A DNA stretch of 20,405 nucleotides, from the NCBI GenBank assembly GCA_002408065.1, contig DHQI01000049.1, positions 412 to 20,816 on the forward strand, in the 5' to 3' direction. Within the stretch, counting starts at the first letter, position 1. The number at the start of each line of letters is the position of its first letter. The translations under genes were made by a program, and so were the position numbers. Under the pieces are notes generated by a model. The model ran no database searches, had not been told where the DNA came from, and saw only the letters and a list, made by a program, of their open reading frames with translations. Of the stretch, positions 1-8,472 are shown piece by piece. This DNA is from Bacteroidales bacterium UBA5342 (lineage in GTDB: Bacteria; Bacteroidota; Bacteroidia; Bacteroidales; UBA5342).

Positions 1-42
1 TTTTGTAGCATCAATCGTTCTTTTTGTAGCATCAATCGTTCT
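1..42. repeat. Tandem repeat, two copies of a 21-bp unit, at the window edge
   Basis: Positions 1-21 and 22-42 are identical copies of a 21-bp unit that begins ttttgtagcatcaatcg. The array may continue to the left of the window, so the copy number is unknown. It lies about 190 bp upstream of the phosphohexomutase start. No reading frame or clear hairpin explains it. Confidence 0.85.
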
Positions 43-228
43 TTAACTAATTTTATCTCAAGTTTCAAACTTGAACTATTGAGTATAAGAATAATCTTAT
101 CGCAGAACTTTCCCAATACAATATTGACCTTTGTGTAAAACAAACACATTTTTAGTGCAAACAGATATACTTAAATACGAATAAAAATTGGTACTTTGCA
201 AAACTAATCTGAAACAAATCAAAAAACG

Positions 229-1734
229 ATGAATTGGAAAAAATTGCAAAACGGATCTGACATCCGTGGAGTGGCTTTAGAGGGTATTGAAGGCGAAGTT
301 GTCAACCTAAACCCTGAAGTAGCTCAAACCTTGGGAAAAGCTTTTGTTAAATGGCTAAAATCGACTTTCAAAACAGGAACTATCTCTGTAGCGGTGGGTA
401 CAGATTCGCGTATTTCGGGACCGTCTTTGAAAAAAGCTTTTATAGCTGGGATATCCTCCTCCGGCGCAGCTGTATACGACTGTGGGATAGCTTCTACACC
501 AGCCATGTTTATGACTACTGTAGCTGACGGCAAAGCGACCACCGCAGGCGTTATGATTACAGCCAGCCACCTACCGTTTAACCGTAACGGTTTCAAATTC
601 TTCACCAACAAAGGAGGGCTAAACAAGAGCGATATCACCGAGATACTCACGATTGCTGAGAACAGCGATTTTGATATAAGTACAGACGCCCCGGTAGAAC
701 CTTGGAACTTCATTGATGAATATGCAGGTTTTTTAGTTTCCTACATAAGAAAAGAAGCTAATATAAAGGAAAATTACGAACAGCCCCTGCAAGGTCTTAA
801 GATCATAGTAGATGCTGGTAATGGTGCCGGTGGCTTCTTTGCCTCTAAAGTACTCAATCAGCTTGGTGCTGACACCAGTGGGAGTCAGTTTCTGGATCCT
901 GACGGAAACTTCCCCAATCACGTGCCTAACCCGGAAGACAAAGAAGCTATGCAGTCCATCTGCCATGCCGTAATACGCGAAAAAGCTGATTTAGGCGTCA
1001 TCTTTGATACCGATGTAGACCGCTCTGCCATAGTAGATGGCCAAGGCAACCCCGTTAATCGCAACTCACTGATTGCTATGATTTCAGCTGTGATTTTAAA
1101 AGAACACCCGGGCAGCACTATTGTTACCGATTCTATTACCTCTGAAGGCTTAACACGCTTTATAGAACAAGACCTTAAAGGAAAGCATCACCGTTTTAAA
1201 CGTGGGTATAAAAATGTGATTAATGAATCCATCCGCCTCAATGAGAGCAACGAAGAAAGCTGGTTGGCCATAGAGACATCAGGACATGCTGCCCTAAAAG
1301 AAAACTTCTTTCTGGATGATGGTGCTTACCTGGTGGCTAAGCTATTGGTGGAAATGGCCCGCTTAAACACAGAAGGCAAAAACTTAACAGAACTCATCAC
1401 TCACTTGGAGCAAGCTAAGGAAAGTCAGGAGTTTCGATTTACGATACAAGAAGATGATTTTGGAAACTACGGACAACAAGTACTGAAAGAACTGGAAGAA
1501 AAGGCGAAACAAGAAGACACCTGGGAGGTCGTTTCACCCAATTTTGAAGGCATAAGAGTACGCTGTACGGCTGAAGATGAACAAGGATGGTTCCTTCTTC
1601 GTATGTCATTGCACGACCCGGTAATGCCGCTCAATATAGAATCAAACATCGAAGGTGGTGTAAATGCCATTAAAGCCAAGCTGGCCATGCTACTAAAACC
1701 CTACTCCAGCTTAACGACTGAGGTATTGTATTAA
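229..1734 (+). CDS. Phosphomannomutase/phosphoglucomutase (alpha-D-phosphohexomutase family)
   Basis: This is a 501-residue cytosolic enzyme expected to move phosphate between C6 and C1 of mannose or glucose via a phosphoserine, feeding nucleotide-sugar, polysaccharide and glycogen metabolism. The phosphoserine loop is TASHLPFNRNG with the catalytic serine near residue 113; the usual NP after TASH is LP here, a variant I associate with a particular subgroup of the family. The metal loop is DTDVDR (260-265, aspartates 260, 262, 264), where most members have DGDxDR. The sugar-binding loop is ETSGH (349-353), and the C-terminal phosphate-binding domain carries the RMSLHDPVMPLNIES segment (458-472). 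Length fits the family (450-550 residues) and all four domains are present. The ATG start follows an A-rich leader without a Shine-Dalgarno. The gene stands alone and converges on the 1880-4474 gene. Substrate choice (mannose versus glucose) cannot be read from the sequence. Confidence 0.93.
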   Translation: MNWKKLQNGSDIRGVALEGIEGEVVNLNPEVAQTLGKAFVKWLKSTFKTGTISVAVGTDSRISGPSLKKAFIAGISSSGAAVYDCGIASTPAMFMTTVADGKATTAGVMITASHLPFNRNGFKFFTNKGGLNKSDITEILTIAENSDFDISTDAPVEPWNFIDEYAGFLVSYIRKEANIKENYEQPLQGLKIIVDAGNGAGGFFASKVLNQLGADTSGSQFLDPDGNFPNHVPNPEDKEAMQSICHAVIREKADLGVIFDTDVDRSAIVDGQGNPVNRNSLIAMISAVILKEHPGSTIVTDSITSEGLTRFIEQDLKGKHHRFKRGYKNVINESIRLNESNEESWLAIETSGHAALKENFFLDDGAYLVAKLLVEMARLNTEGKNLTELITHLEQAKESQEFRFTIQEDDFGNYGQQVLKELEEKAKQEDTWEVVSPNFEGIRVRCTAEDEQGWFLLRMSLHDPVMPLNIESNIEGGVNAIKAKLAMLLKPYSSLTTEVLY

Positions 1735-1826
1735 TAAACAAAACCTGTTACCGGAATTAGATATAGACAATCTCTATAGTTTATATTTAATTCCGTCAAC
1801 GCTTAATAAGATAAGTTGATAGCTAT

Positions 1827-1868
1827 AAAAAAGATGGCTATCTTGTGAACGAGACAGCCATCTTTTTT
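1827..1868. terminator. Strong bidirectional intrinsic terminator
   Basis: A perfect 13-bp inverted repeat (AAAAAAGATGGCT at 1827-1839, AGCCATCTTTTTT at 1856-1868) is followed inward by an A/C mismatch, five more pairs (TCTTG with CGAGA) and a TGAA loop. The A-run on one arm and T-run on the other give a hairpin plus U-tract on both strands, fitting the convergent genes that end at 1734 and 1880. Confidence 0.93.
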
Positions 1869-1879
1869 ATGCATCAACA

Positions 1880-4474
1880 CTAAAACTTCACCTGATTATA
1901 AGGCGGCATAGAACTAATCGGACTGCCATTGGTATTCACAAAACCCTTAATGGCATAAGTGCGTCCTTCTTTTAATGCCGAGAACGGTATTTCTACCACA
2001 AAAAGACCATCCTTAGCCTTATCGGTTCTAAGAGCCGTTTCTTCTACATTAAGGTACGAAACATCACTATAGGTAATGCCATAATACACATCACCATCCG
2101 CTTTTATATTGTCAAACCGTACGGTCACCACAAAAGCTCTTTGAGTGCGCTCTATCGATTGCACCTCAATATTAACCACCTTATCACGCTCTATCAAACT
2201 AGCCACGTTAGGATAAAAGTTGCATTCGCCAGCTGCATTGTATGACTTCACGGTATAATAGTAATGCACGTCTTTCTCAGCTGTTTCATCCAAATAATTG
2301 TTCCCCACAATTCCATCAGCTAAGGCCGTAAAATTATGAGGTTCCAAACCACGGAACAAACGATATTTCACATCCTTGTTTTTATGATCATTAACCTCCC
2401 ATTCCAAAAATACAAAACCCTCTTTTGTTTGTTTCGCTGAGATATTACGCGGCATCAATGGCAATTGACGGTCACACTTAGCCACGACAGAAGGTGAAGC
2501 ACTTCCTTCACCCAAACCATTGTAGGCTATCACACTAACAGTGTATGGCACATCATACTGCAAACCAGACACCCGGTATCCAAAAACATTCTTCGCATCA
2601 TAGCTTTGAGTCTTACCCTCAGCCGTAAGCATCACTTTATACCCCAAAGCATCCGGCACACTGCGCCACATCACCGTGATAGAAGTATCACGCGGAGCCA
2701 CTTTAAAGATTTGAGGTGCCTGAGGCAATGCAATATTTAAACAAGTGGTGGCTGACAGACCACTAAGTCCTTGTTTATTTTTAGCCTCTACTGCAAAATA
2801 AAATTTTTCGCCCTGTGGCAAATCAGATAACACTACGTGAGTATTGTCAGCTCCTTTGATACTTTTCACCTTTTCAAGCTCAGACGGTGCTTTTCCTGCA
2901 TAGACGTTGTAAGCATCTGCAAACTCACGTTTCCACCATGTCAGCTCTACACCTTTTTCTGTCAATTTTGTTTTATAAATGCGTGTTGGCGTAGGAGCAT
3001 ATGTATCTTCCGATTTCCACTTGATAAGCATTAGAGAATAAGGTGGCACCTGCAAAGACTTCGTAATAATCTCATCAAAGTGTTGCGGAATATTTTTGTT
3101 CTGCGCCACATCAGAAGCCATATAAGCACGTTGCGCTCTCACATCCAACAAGCTTCCATCTATCTCTATTTCGAATAAATGTGCTTTTCCTGAACGGTTA
3201 GTCACAGCAAGATAATCATAACCATTAATACCTTTGAAACCGCGGGCGTATAACGCCACCTCTTCGGCACCTTTTAAACCTGGTACTTTTGCTCCACCTT
3301 CTATTTCAGTCTTCCAGGTGTAAACACTATTATTTGTAGCCTCGTGAAGAATTTCTAATGCTTTACCTTCATCGTCTTTCCGAATACCTGTTCTGAGTGT
3401 TTTAGTGTCTATCTTATTCCCTGAATTATAAGCATCAATCAATTCCTGACGACGGTTATTAGCTGGCAAAAACTTATTGCTAACCTCATGAGAACCAATC
3501 AGAAAAGCATTAGGATGTTCGAGCTGACGCAAGGTATATTCGACGTTATAAATGGCAGACATAATACCATTGAGAGGGCTGTTCCACACACCAAATTCGG
3601 TTATCAGCATAGGAATACCTTCTTCGGTATAATCTTCGATTTCCTGCATAGCTGCCGGACTTGTAGCTTCTATTAACTTAGTATTAAGACGACGATAAGC
3701 TTTATCAAAAGACTCTTTTCCGCCCACATGCGGGGCATACGAATGCTTGGAAAAGACATCCCAATAAGCCCCCTCTTCTTCTTGATATTGATGGATCTCT
3801 TTCATGAAACCCCAGATACCATCCCATGTGCAGTTGAGCGCCAACTTAGCTTCAGGAAAAACAGCACGTATAGAATCAGCGTATGGTTTCATCTTAGCGG
3901 CATAATCATATCCATCATTCCACCAGTAACGTTTACGGTGTGGCACATAAAAATAAGGTTCATTGCAAAACTGCCACGCCTCTACTTCAATATTATTGTT
4001 TTTACAAAAACGGGCTAGCTCACCGGCTATTTGAGGTGTTTCAGAAAATCCATTGACCGTCACCACCAGTTTTCCTCCAACTTCGCCCAACAGTTCGTAC
4101 AAATCAATGATGCGGTGAGGGCCTTTCATATCAGTGTATAGATAGCCTTTGTCGTATTGTTTTCGATGATCGAACATAAGGGTATAATCTTTATCATACA
4201 ACCCTGTAGCACTATTAAAAGCATCCCCCATAGTGCCCGAGAAATAACGCAACCATCCCGGTTGTAGCCCATGCACAGCCTCTCGAAAATCAGGATGATC
4301 ATAACTCCATGCTTTATCGGCTATGCGCACATTAAAACCGCTACAGCCTTCTTCTAAGGCATGGCCTTTTTCAGTATCAATCAGGATTCGGGCTCTCACT
4401 GCTCCGTCTTGTTCCGCACAAACATAAAACGACATTATTAAAGCAACGACTACTAAGGTGATTTTTCTTATCAT
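1880..4474 (-). CDS. Secreted clan GH-A-like glycoside hydrolase with three fibronectin type III domains
   Basis: 864 residues. A signal peptide (1-20, cleavage suggested at VCA/EQ) directs export; the cysteine at 19 is not in a convincing lipobox. Residues about 25-370 look like a TIM-barrel retaining glycosidase: FCNEP (169-173) gives a likely acid/base Glu172, and ITEFG (291-295) a likely nucleophile Glu293, the spacing used by clan GH-A families such as GH39, GH51 and GH79. Residues about 375-487 resemble the beta-sandwich that follows the barrel in those families. Three FnIII-like domains follow (about 493-580, 583-668, 670-763) and then a roughly 100-residue beta-rich tail (765-864). 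I see no T9SS-type C-terminal signal. No SusC/SusD, sulfatase or other glycan genes lie beside it, so the substrate is unknown; an arabinofuranosidase- or xylosidase-like activity is only a guess. Transcription probably starts near 4590 and crosses a large 5'-UTR hairpin. Confidence 0.8.
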   Translation of the reverse strand: MIRKITLVVVALIMSFYVCAEQDGAVRARILIDTEKGHALEEGCSGFNVRIADKAWSYDHPDFREAVHGLQPGWLRYFSGTMGDAFNSATGLYDKDYTLMFDHRKQYDKGYLYTDMKGPHRIIDLYELLGEVGGKLVVTVNGFSETPQIAGELARFCKNNNIEVEAWQFCNEPYFYVPHRKRYWWNDGYDYAAKMKPYADSIRAVFPEAKLALNCTWDGIWGFMKEIHQYQEEEGAYWDVFSKHSYAPHVGGKESFDKAYRRLNTKLIEATSPAAMQEIEDYTEEGIPMLITEFGVWNSPLNGIMSAIYNVEYTLRQLEHPNAFLIGSHEVSNKFLPANNRRQELIDAYNSGNKIDTKTLRTGIRKDDEGKALEILHEATNNSVYTWKTEIEGGAKVPGLKGAEEVALYARGFKGINGYDYLAVTNRSGKAHLFEIEIDGSLLDVRAQRAYMASDVAQNKNIPQHFDEIITKSLQVPPYSLMLIKWKSEDTYAPTPTRIYKTKLTEKGVELTWWKREFADAYNVYAGKAPSELEKVKSIKGADNTHVVLSDLPQGEKFYFAVEAKNKQGLSGLSATTCLNIALPQAPQIFKVAPRDTSITVMWRSVPDALGYKVMLTAEGKTQSYDAKNVFGYRVSGLQYDVPYTVSVIAYNGLGEGSASPSVVAKCDRQLPLMPRNISAKQTKEGFVFLEWEVNDHKNKDVKYRLFRGLEPHNFTALADGIVGNNYLDETAEKDVHYYYTVKSYNAAGECNFYPNVASLIERDKVVNIEVQSIERTQRAFVVTVRFDNIKADGDVYYGITYSDVSYLNVEETALRTDKAKDGLFVVEIPFSALKEGRTYAIKGFVNTNGSPISSMPPYNQVKF

Positions 4475-4493
4475 TATTTATATTTTGATGAGG

Positions 4494-4554
4494 GCCAAAT
4501 CTGCATCCTAACTGGTAAAACCAACATAACCAGTATTAAGGATGTCAGATTGGC
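4494..4554 (-). promoter_or_regulatory. Large imperfect hairpin in the 5' UTR of the FnIII glycosidase
   Basis: Read on the minus strand, GCCAATCTG-ACATCC-TTAAT-ACTGGT pairs with ACCAGT-TA-GGATG-CAGATTTGGC, giving a roughly 60-nt stem-loop broken only by small bulges. It lies between the likely -7 box (4598-4605) and the start codon (4474) and ends 20 nt before the ATG. It could control translation or mRNA stability. There is no T-run after it, so a terminator is unlikely. Confidence 0.6.
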
Positions 4555-4597
4555 TTTCGGGAAGTATTGGTTGAATATCCCCAATTATTAACAGCGG

Positions 4598-4605
4598 CAA
4601 AAGTA
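4598..4605 (-). promoter_or_regulatory. Bacteroidota-type -7 box for the glycosidase gene
   Basis: The minus strand reads TACTTTTG, a perfect TAnnTTTG match, 124 nt upstream of the start codon at 4474. No good TTG -33 element is found at the usual distance, so the promoter may depend on an activator. Confidence 0.6.
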
Positions 4606-5137
4606 GAGTGCTAAAGAAAAAACGAATATGAAATTTAAGTCGTTTGATATGAAATTTTGAGCATAACAAAGAATAATTATACTTAACAACTGTTGTCTAC
4701 AAGGATAACAAACTAACATACTTCTGCTACTCCTACTAAAATGGCATAAGATTATGCTAACATTTGCAGACGTTTTCTTTCTTTAGAAATGACACAATTT
4801 TTTAAAAAACACCTAAGATGAAAATATCAAGTTTTGCAATCCCCACATTGCATTATAGCAATTATTCAAAAACCTATGCCTCATATTAAATGAATAATAT
4901 TTCATTATAAAACCAAAACCATAAGGAAATAAAAAAACAAGAAACCAAATCTTAAAACCTATTTTTCTGCACTTTAAAACCATAAAAAAAACAAAAAGAA
5001 AAGGAAAGTTTTACTCAAAATCAGTAAATAATCAAATCAAACAAATAATAAACCACAAATCAGCTTTTTGTAAATTGGAGTTGACAAATCATTATTTTTA
5101 AGGATGACAGTATAGTGCTAATCTCAGATAAAAGCAG
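4606..5137. other. Gene-free AT-rich divergent spacer
   Basis: This 532-bp stretch between the two divergent -7 boxes holds no credible gene. It is very A/T-rich, with A-runs concentrated at 4860-5060. The only ordered element seen is an inverted repeat with one mismatch, TGTTGTC-N6-GATAACA (4691-4710), which has the geometry of a dimeric regulator site. Confidence 0.6.
4691..4710. promoter_or_regulatory. Possible operator: inverted repeat TGTTGTC-N6-GATAACA
   Basis: Six of seven positions in each half-site are symmetric around a 6-bp spacer. Its centre is about 100 bp upstream of the inferred glycosidase transcription start and about 440 bp upstream of the pflB -7 box. The 7-6-7 geometry suits a CRP/FNR-fold or similar dimer, but the half-site is not a canonical CRP (TGTGA) or FNR (TTGAT) site, and chance occurrence in AT-rich DNA is possible. 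Confidence 0.25.
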
Positions 5138-5145
5138 TACTTTTG
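5138..5145 (+). promoter_or_regulatory. Bacteroidota-type -7 box for pflB
   Basis: TACTTTTG matches TAnnTTTG exactly and is followed by GCGGCC, similar to the GC-rich start seen after the tRNA promoter boxes in this window. It sits 49 nt before the pflB ATG. No TTG is present 19-21 bp upstream. Confidence 0.65.
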
Positions 5146-5194
5146 CGGCCTCATTACAGAAAAGAAATTGTAATCATTATAAAAAACCCAAGAA

Positions 5195-7420
5195 ATGACC
5201 CAAGTAAACTTTTCAATGGAAGAGCTATCCAACAAGATAGACGTTAGAAGCTTTGTGTTAAAAAACATTAGCCCTTACGAAGGTGATGCCTCTTTCCTGC
5301 AAGGACCAAGTGAGCGCACCCAGCGCCTGTGGGAATTGTGTAAGGAAGCGATGAAAGAAGAGCGCGAAAACAACGGAGTACGTGCCATCGACAACAAAAT
5401 CGTTTCCAGAGTTGCGGCATTTGATGCTGGCTACATCAATAAAGAAGATGAAGTAATCGTTGGTCTGCAAACAGACATGCTCCTAAAACGAGCCATGAAA
5501 CCTTACGGTGGCTACAACGTGGTTAAAAAAGCGATGAGCGAACATGGAGTAGAAATCGACCCATTAGTGGATAATGCCTTTTCGCAATATGTAAAAACCC
5601 ACAACGATGGCGTTTTTGATGCATATACTGCTGAGATACGCAAATTTCGTTCTCTTGGCTTCCTGACAGGATTACCAGACAACTATGCCCGCGGCCGTAT
5701 CATTGGTGACTACCGCCGTTTAGCACTGTACGGAGCAGACCGCCTTATCGAAGCTAAAAAAGCGGACTTGGAGAATATTACCGGTCCTATGACGGATGCT
5801 ACGATTCGCTTGCGCGAAGAAGTGGCGGAACAAATACGCGCCCTTGGTGACATTATTAAATTAGGAAATAAATACGGACTGGAACTCAACCGTGCCGCAG
5901 AAAATGCGCGTGAAGCGGTACAGTGGACTTACATGGCTTACCTTTCAGCTGTTCAGGATCAGGATGGTGCAGCTATGTCACTAGGTTCTGTCTCTTCATT
6001 CCTTGATATTTATATCGAAAAAGATTTGACCGAAGGGAAAATCACCGAAGCTGAAGCTCAGGAATACATCGACCAGTTTGTGATGAAACTGCGCATGGTG
6101 CGCCACCTTCGTATGGAAGCTTACGAGCAAATTTTTGCCGGTGATCCTACTTGGGTAACCGAATCCATCGGCGGTATGCTTGCTGATGGACGTACTAAGG
6201 TAACCAAGACCTCTTTCCGTGTGCTCCAGACGCTTTACAACCTGGGCCCATCACCAGAACCCAACATCACCATCCTATGGTCTGACAAATTACCTCGCGG
6301 TTTCAAAGAATTCTGCTCTCAGGTATCTATTGACACATCTTCTATTCAATACGAAAATGACGATTTGATGCGTCAAAACCGCAACTCAGACGACTATGGT
6401 ATAGCTTGTTGCGTATCTTTCCAAGAGTTAGGTAAACACATCCAGTTCTTTGGTGCACGTACCAACTTAGCTAAAACCTTACTATTGGCTATCAACGCTG
6501 GTCACTGTGAGTTAAGCGGTAAAAAAATGGTGGATGGAATACCTGTCTACGAAGAGGAGTATCTGGATTACGACAAAGTAGTAGAGTATTTCAAAATAGC
6601 AATGAAAGAGGTCGCACGTGTATACAACGAGTCGATGAACATCATCCACTACATGCACGATAAATACTACTACGAGAAAGCGCAGATGGCCTTGATCGAC
6701 ACTAACCCATACATCAATATTGCCTATGGTATCGCTGGTCTTTCCATCGTAGCCGACTCACTTTCAGCCATTAAATTTGCAAAAGTAAAACCTGTACGTA
6801 ACGACATAGGTTTGGCTGTTGATTTTAAGATAGAAGGCGACTTCCCAAAATATGGTAACGATGACGACCGTGTAGACTTCATCGCCCGCGATGTTGTTGA
6901 ACACTTCAATCAAGAACTAGACAAACTTCCTGTTTATAAAGATGCTCAACCTTCACTTTCGGTACTGACCATTACTTCTAATGTAGTATATGGCAAGAAA
7001 ACCGGCGCTACCCCAGACGGTCGCGAAGCTGGTATCCCTTTTGCGCCAGGTGCCAATCCTATGCACGGACGCGATACACACGGTGCTTTAGCTTCTCTTA
7101 ACTCAGTAGCAAAAATCAGCTACAAAGATTCTCAGGATGGCGTTTCTAACACCTTCAGCATTGTACCCAAGTCATTAGGCGCAACGGATGAAGACCGCGT
7201 TAACAACCTGGTAGCCACTCTCGACGGTTACTTTGGCCGCGGTGCTCACCACCTTAACGTCAACGTACTGAACCGTGAGATGCTAATGGATGCTATGGAA
7301 CACCCGGAAGAATATCCGCAACTGACCATTCGCGTATCCGGTTATGCAGTGAATTTCACACGCTTATCACGCGAACAGCAACAGGAAGTACTTTCACGTT
7401 CGTTCCACGATAGAATGTAA
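5195..7420 (+). CDS. pflB: Pyruvate formate-lyase (formate C-acetyltransferase), glycyl radical enzyme
   Basis: 741 residues. The enzyme converts pyruvate and CoA to acetyl-CoA and formate without oxygen, in the cytosol. The adjacent active-site cysteines lie in YGIACCVS (Cys405 and Cys406, equivalent to E. coli Cys418/419). The C-terminal glycyl-radical motif is RVSGYAV with Gly716 as the radical site, followed by the usual short tail to residue 741. Length is slightly below E. coli PflB (760). The paired cysteines favour true PFL over diol dehydratase or choline lyase relatives, which have a single cysteine. The ATG follows an A-rich leader. The activase gene lies 191 bp downstream and a formate channel follows, a complete formate module. 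A strong hairpin after the stop codon may keep PflB expression higher than that of the activase. Confidence 0.97.
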   Translation: MTQVNFSMEELSNKIDVRSFVLKNISPYEGDASFLQGPSERTQRLWELCKEAMKEERENNGVRAIDNKIVSRVAAFDAGYINKEDEVIVGLQTDMLLKRAMKPYGGYNVVKKAMSEHGVEIDPLVDNAFSQYVKTHNDGVFDAYTAEIRKFRSLGFLTGLPDNYARGRIIGDYRRLALYGADRLIEAKKADLENITGPMTDATIRLREEVAEQIRALGDIIKLGNKYGLELNRAAENAREAVQWTYMAYLSAVQDQDGAAMSLGSVSSFLDIYIEKDLTEGKITEAEAQEYIDQFVMKLRMVRHLRMEAYEQIFAGDPTWVTESIGGMLADGRTKVTKTSFRVLQTLYNLGPSPEPNITILWSDKLPRGFKEFCSQVSIDTSSIQYENDDLMRQNRNSDDYGIACCVSFQELGKHIQFFGARTNLAKTLLLAINAGHCELSGKKMVDGIPVYEEEYLDYDKVVEYFKIAMKEVARVYNESMNIIHYMHDKYYYEKAQMALIDTNPYINIAYGIAGLSIVADSLSAIKFAKVKPVRNDIGLAVDFKIEGDFPKYGNDDDRVDFIARDVVEHFNQELDKLPVYKDAQPSLSVLTITSNVVYGKKTGATPDGREAGIPFAPGANPMHGRDTHGALASLNSVAKISYKDSQDGVSNTFSIVPKSLGATDEDRVNNLVATLDGYFGRGAHHLNVNVLNREMLMDAMEHPEEYPQLTIRVSGYAVNFTRLSREQQQEVLSRSFHDRM

Positions 7421-7450
7421 TTTTAAAACTAATGACTTTTAGACTAACAG

Positions 7451-7503
7451 GCATCAGACATTTGCCGAACATTATACCTTACTGCAAAGTCTGATGTCTT
7501 TTG
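7451..7503 (+). terminator. Intercistronic hairpin between pflB and pflA, possible attenuator or terminator
   Basis: CATCAGAC (7452-7459), a bulged A and TTTGC (7461-7465) pair with GCAAA (7484-7488) and GTCTGATG (7489-7496): thirteen pairs with an 18-nt loop, followed by TCTTTTGTCATTTT. The T-run is short and interrupted, so termination may be partial, or the hairpin may stabilise the upstream pflB transcript. Confidence 0.7.
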
Positions 7504-7591
7504 TCATTTTAAACCAGAATCATTTTCTCTTAAATTTGAACTCCAATTTTGAATCTTGAATTCAGAATCTTGAATCATTTTTCACTTTGCA

Positions 7592-7607
7592 TTTTTAATT
7601 TTTCATT
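7592..7607 (+). repeat. Direct repeat copy 1: TTTTTAATTTTTCATT before pflA
   Basis: This 16-bp sequence ends 4 bp before the pflA ATG. An identical copy is found at 8439-8454, 18 bp before the next gene's ATG. Both are embedded in similar low-complexity T-rich tracts, so they look like members of a degenerate intergenic family rather than a precise site. Confidence 0.6.
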
Positions 7608-7611
7608 GCTT

Positions 7612-8349
7612 ATGCAACAAGATTTACGCGTTCACTCCATAGAATCATTTGGTACCCACGATGGCCCCGGCATACGCATGGTCATCTTCCTGCAAGGGTG
7701 TAAATTCAAGTGTCTATATTGTCACAATCCGGACACGATCCCTTTTGATGGCGGATTGTTCTATAAAATGGAACACCTGCTGCGCCGTGCTGTAAGTATG
7801 AAAAGTTATTATGGACAAGAAGGTGGCGTTACTGTTTCAGGCGGCGAACCCCTGATTCAGAGCAAACAATTATTACCGCTTTTTAAAGCCCTAAAGAAAG
7901 AAGGTATACATACCAATGTAGATACCAACGGCCGTGTATTGAACAGCAATACAAAAATCTTGCTGGACGAATATGCCGACCTTGTAATGTTGGACATTAA
8001 ACACATGAATGATGAATGGCACCGCAAACTGACTGGAGTCACAAACGCTAACACGCTGAAATTTGCAGAATATCGCGAACAAAGTGGTAAACCAATGTGG
8101 CTGCGCTATGTACTGGTCCCAGGCTGGAGCGATCAGGAAGAATATCTTCACGAGTTGGGACAACACTTCAAAGACTACAAAACCATTGAGAAAGTAGAGC
8201 TCCTGCCTTATCATAAACTTGGTGTACACAAATGGAAAGAACTGGGCTGGGAATACAAACTGGCTGACGTACCTGAAAACACCGAGGAACAAATAAAAAA
8301 AGCACGCAATATCTTGTCTCTGTATTTTGACAATGTAAAGGTTAATTAA
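7612..8349 (+). CDS. pflA: Pyruvate formate-lyase activating enzyme (radical SAM)
   Basis: 245 residues from the ATG at 7612, almost exactly the length of E. coli PflA (246). It uses a [4Fe-4S] cluster and S-adenosylmethionine to form the glycyl radical on PflB. The cluster motif is CKFKCLYC near residues 31-38 (CxxxCxxC), preceded by GTHDGPGIR, and VSGGEPL is the SAM-binding GGE motif. An upstream in-frame TTG at 7549 would add 21 residues, but that segment is translated from low-complexity intergenic repeat sequence and has no counterpart in the family, so I reject it. It lies downstream of pflB on the same strand and is probably co-transcribed at a lower level because of the hairpin between them. 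Confidence 0.95.
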   Translation: MQQDLRVHSIESFGTHDGPGIRMVIFLQGCKFKCLYCHNPDTIPFDGGLFYKMEHLLRRAVSMKSYYGQEGGVTVSGGEPLIQSKQLLPLFKALKKEGIHTNVDTNGRVLNSNTKILLDEYADLVMLDIKHMNDEWHRKLTGVTNANTLKFAEYREQSGKPMWLRYVLVPGWSDQEEYLHELGQHFKDYKTIEKVELLPYHKLGVHKWKELGWEYKLADVPENTEEQIKKARNILSLYFDNVKVN

Positions 8350-8438
8350 AATCATTCAGAATTCAAGATTCCGGATTTTAAAATACCCCCTGTATCTTTC
8401 AAGTCTCCTACACATCATTTTTAATTCTCCACTTTTAG

Positions 8439-8454
8439 TTTTTAATTTTTCATT
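8439..8454 (+). repeat. Direct repeat copy 2: TTTTTAATTTTTCATT before the formate transporter
   Basis: Identical to 7592-7607. The surrounding 8401-8470 tract is a run of similar T-rich units (TTTTTAATTCTCC, TTTTTAATTTTTCATTCTCC, ATTTTTCATTT). Confidence 0.6.
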
Positions 8455-8472
8455 CTCCATTTTTCATTTAAA

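Noticed and set aside
5258..5470. Minus-strand frame inside pflB
   Set aside because: A shadow of the highly conserved pflB coding sequence.
7549..7611. N-terminal extension of PflA from an in-frame TTG
   Set aside because: It is encoded by low-complexity intergenic repeats; from 7612 the protein has the normal length of the family.
7891..8355. 154-codon minus-strand frame opposite pflA
   Set aside because: The plus-strand frame is an unmistakable radical SAM activase; the antisense frame shows no recognisable features.
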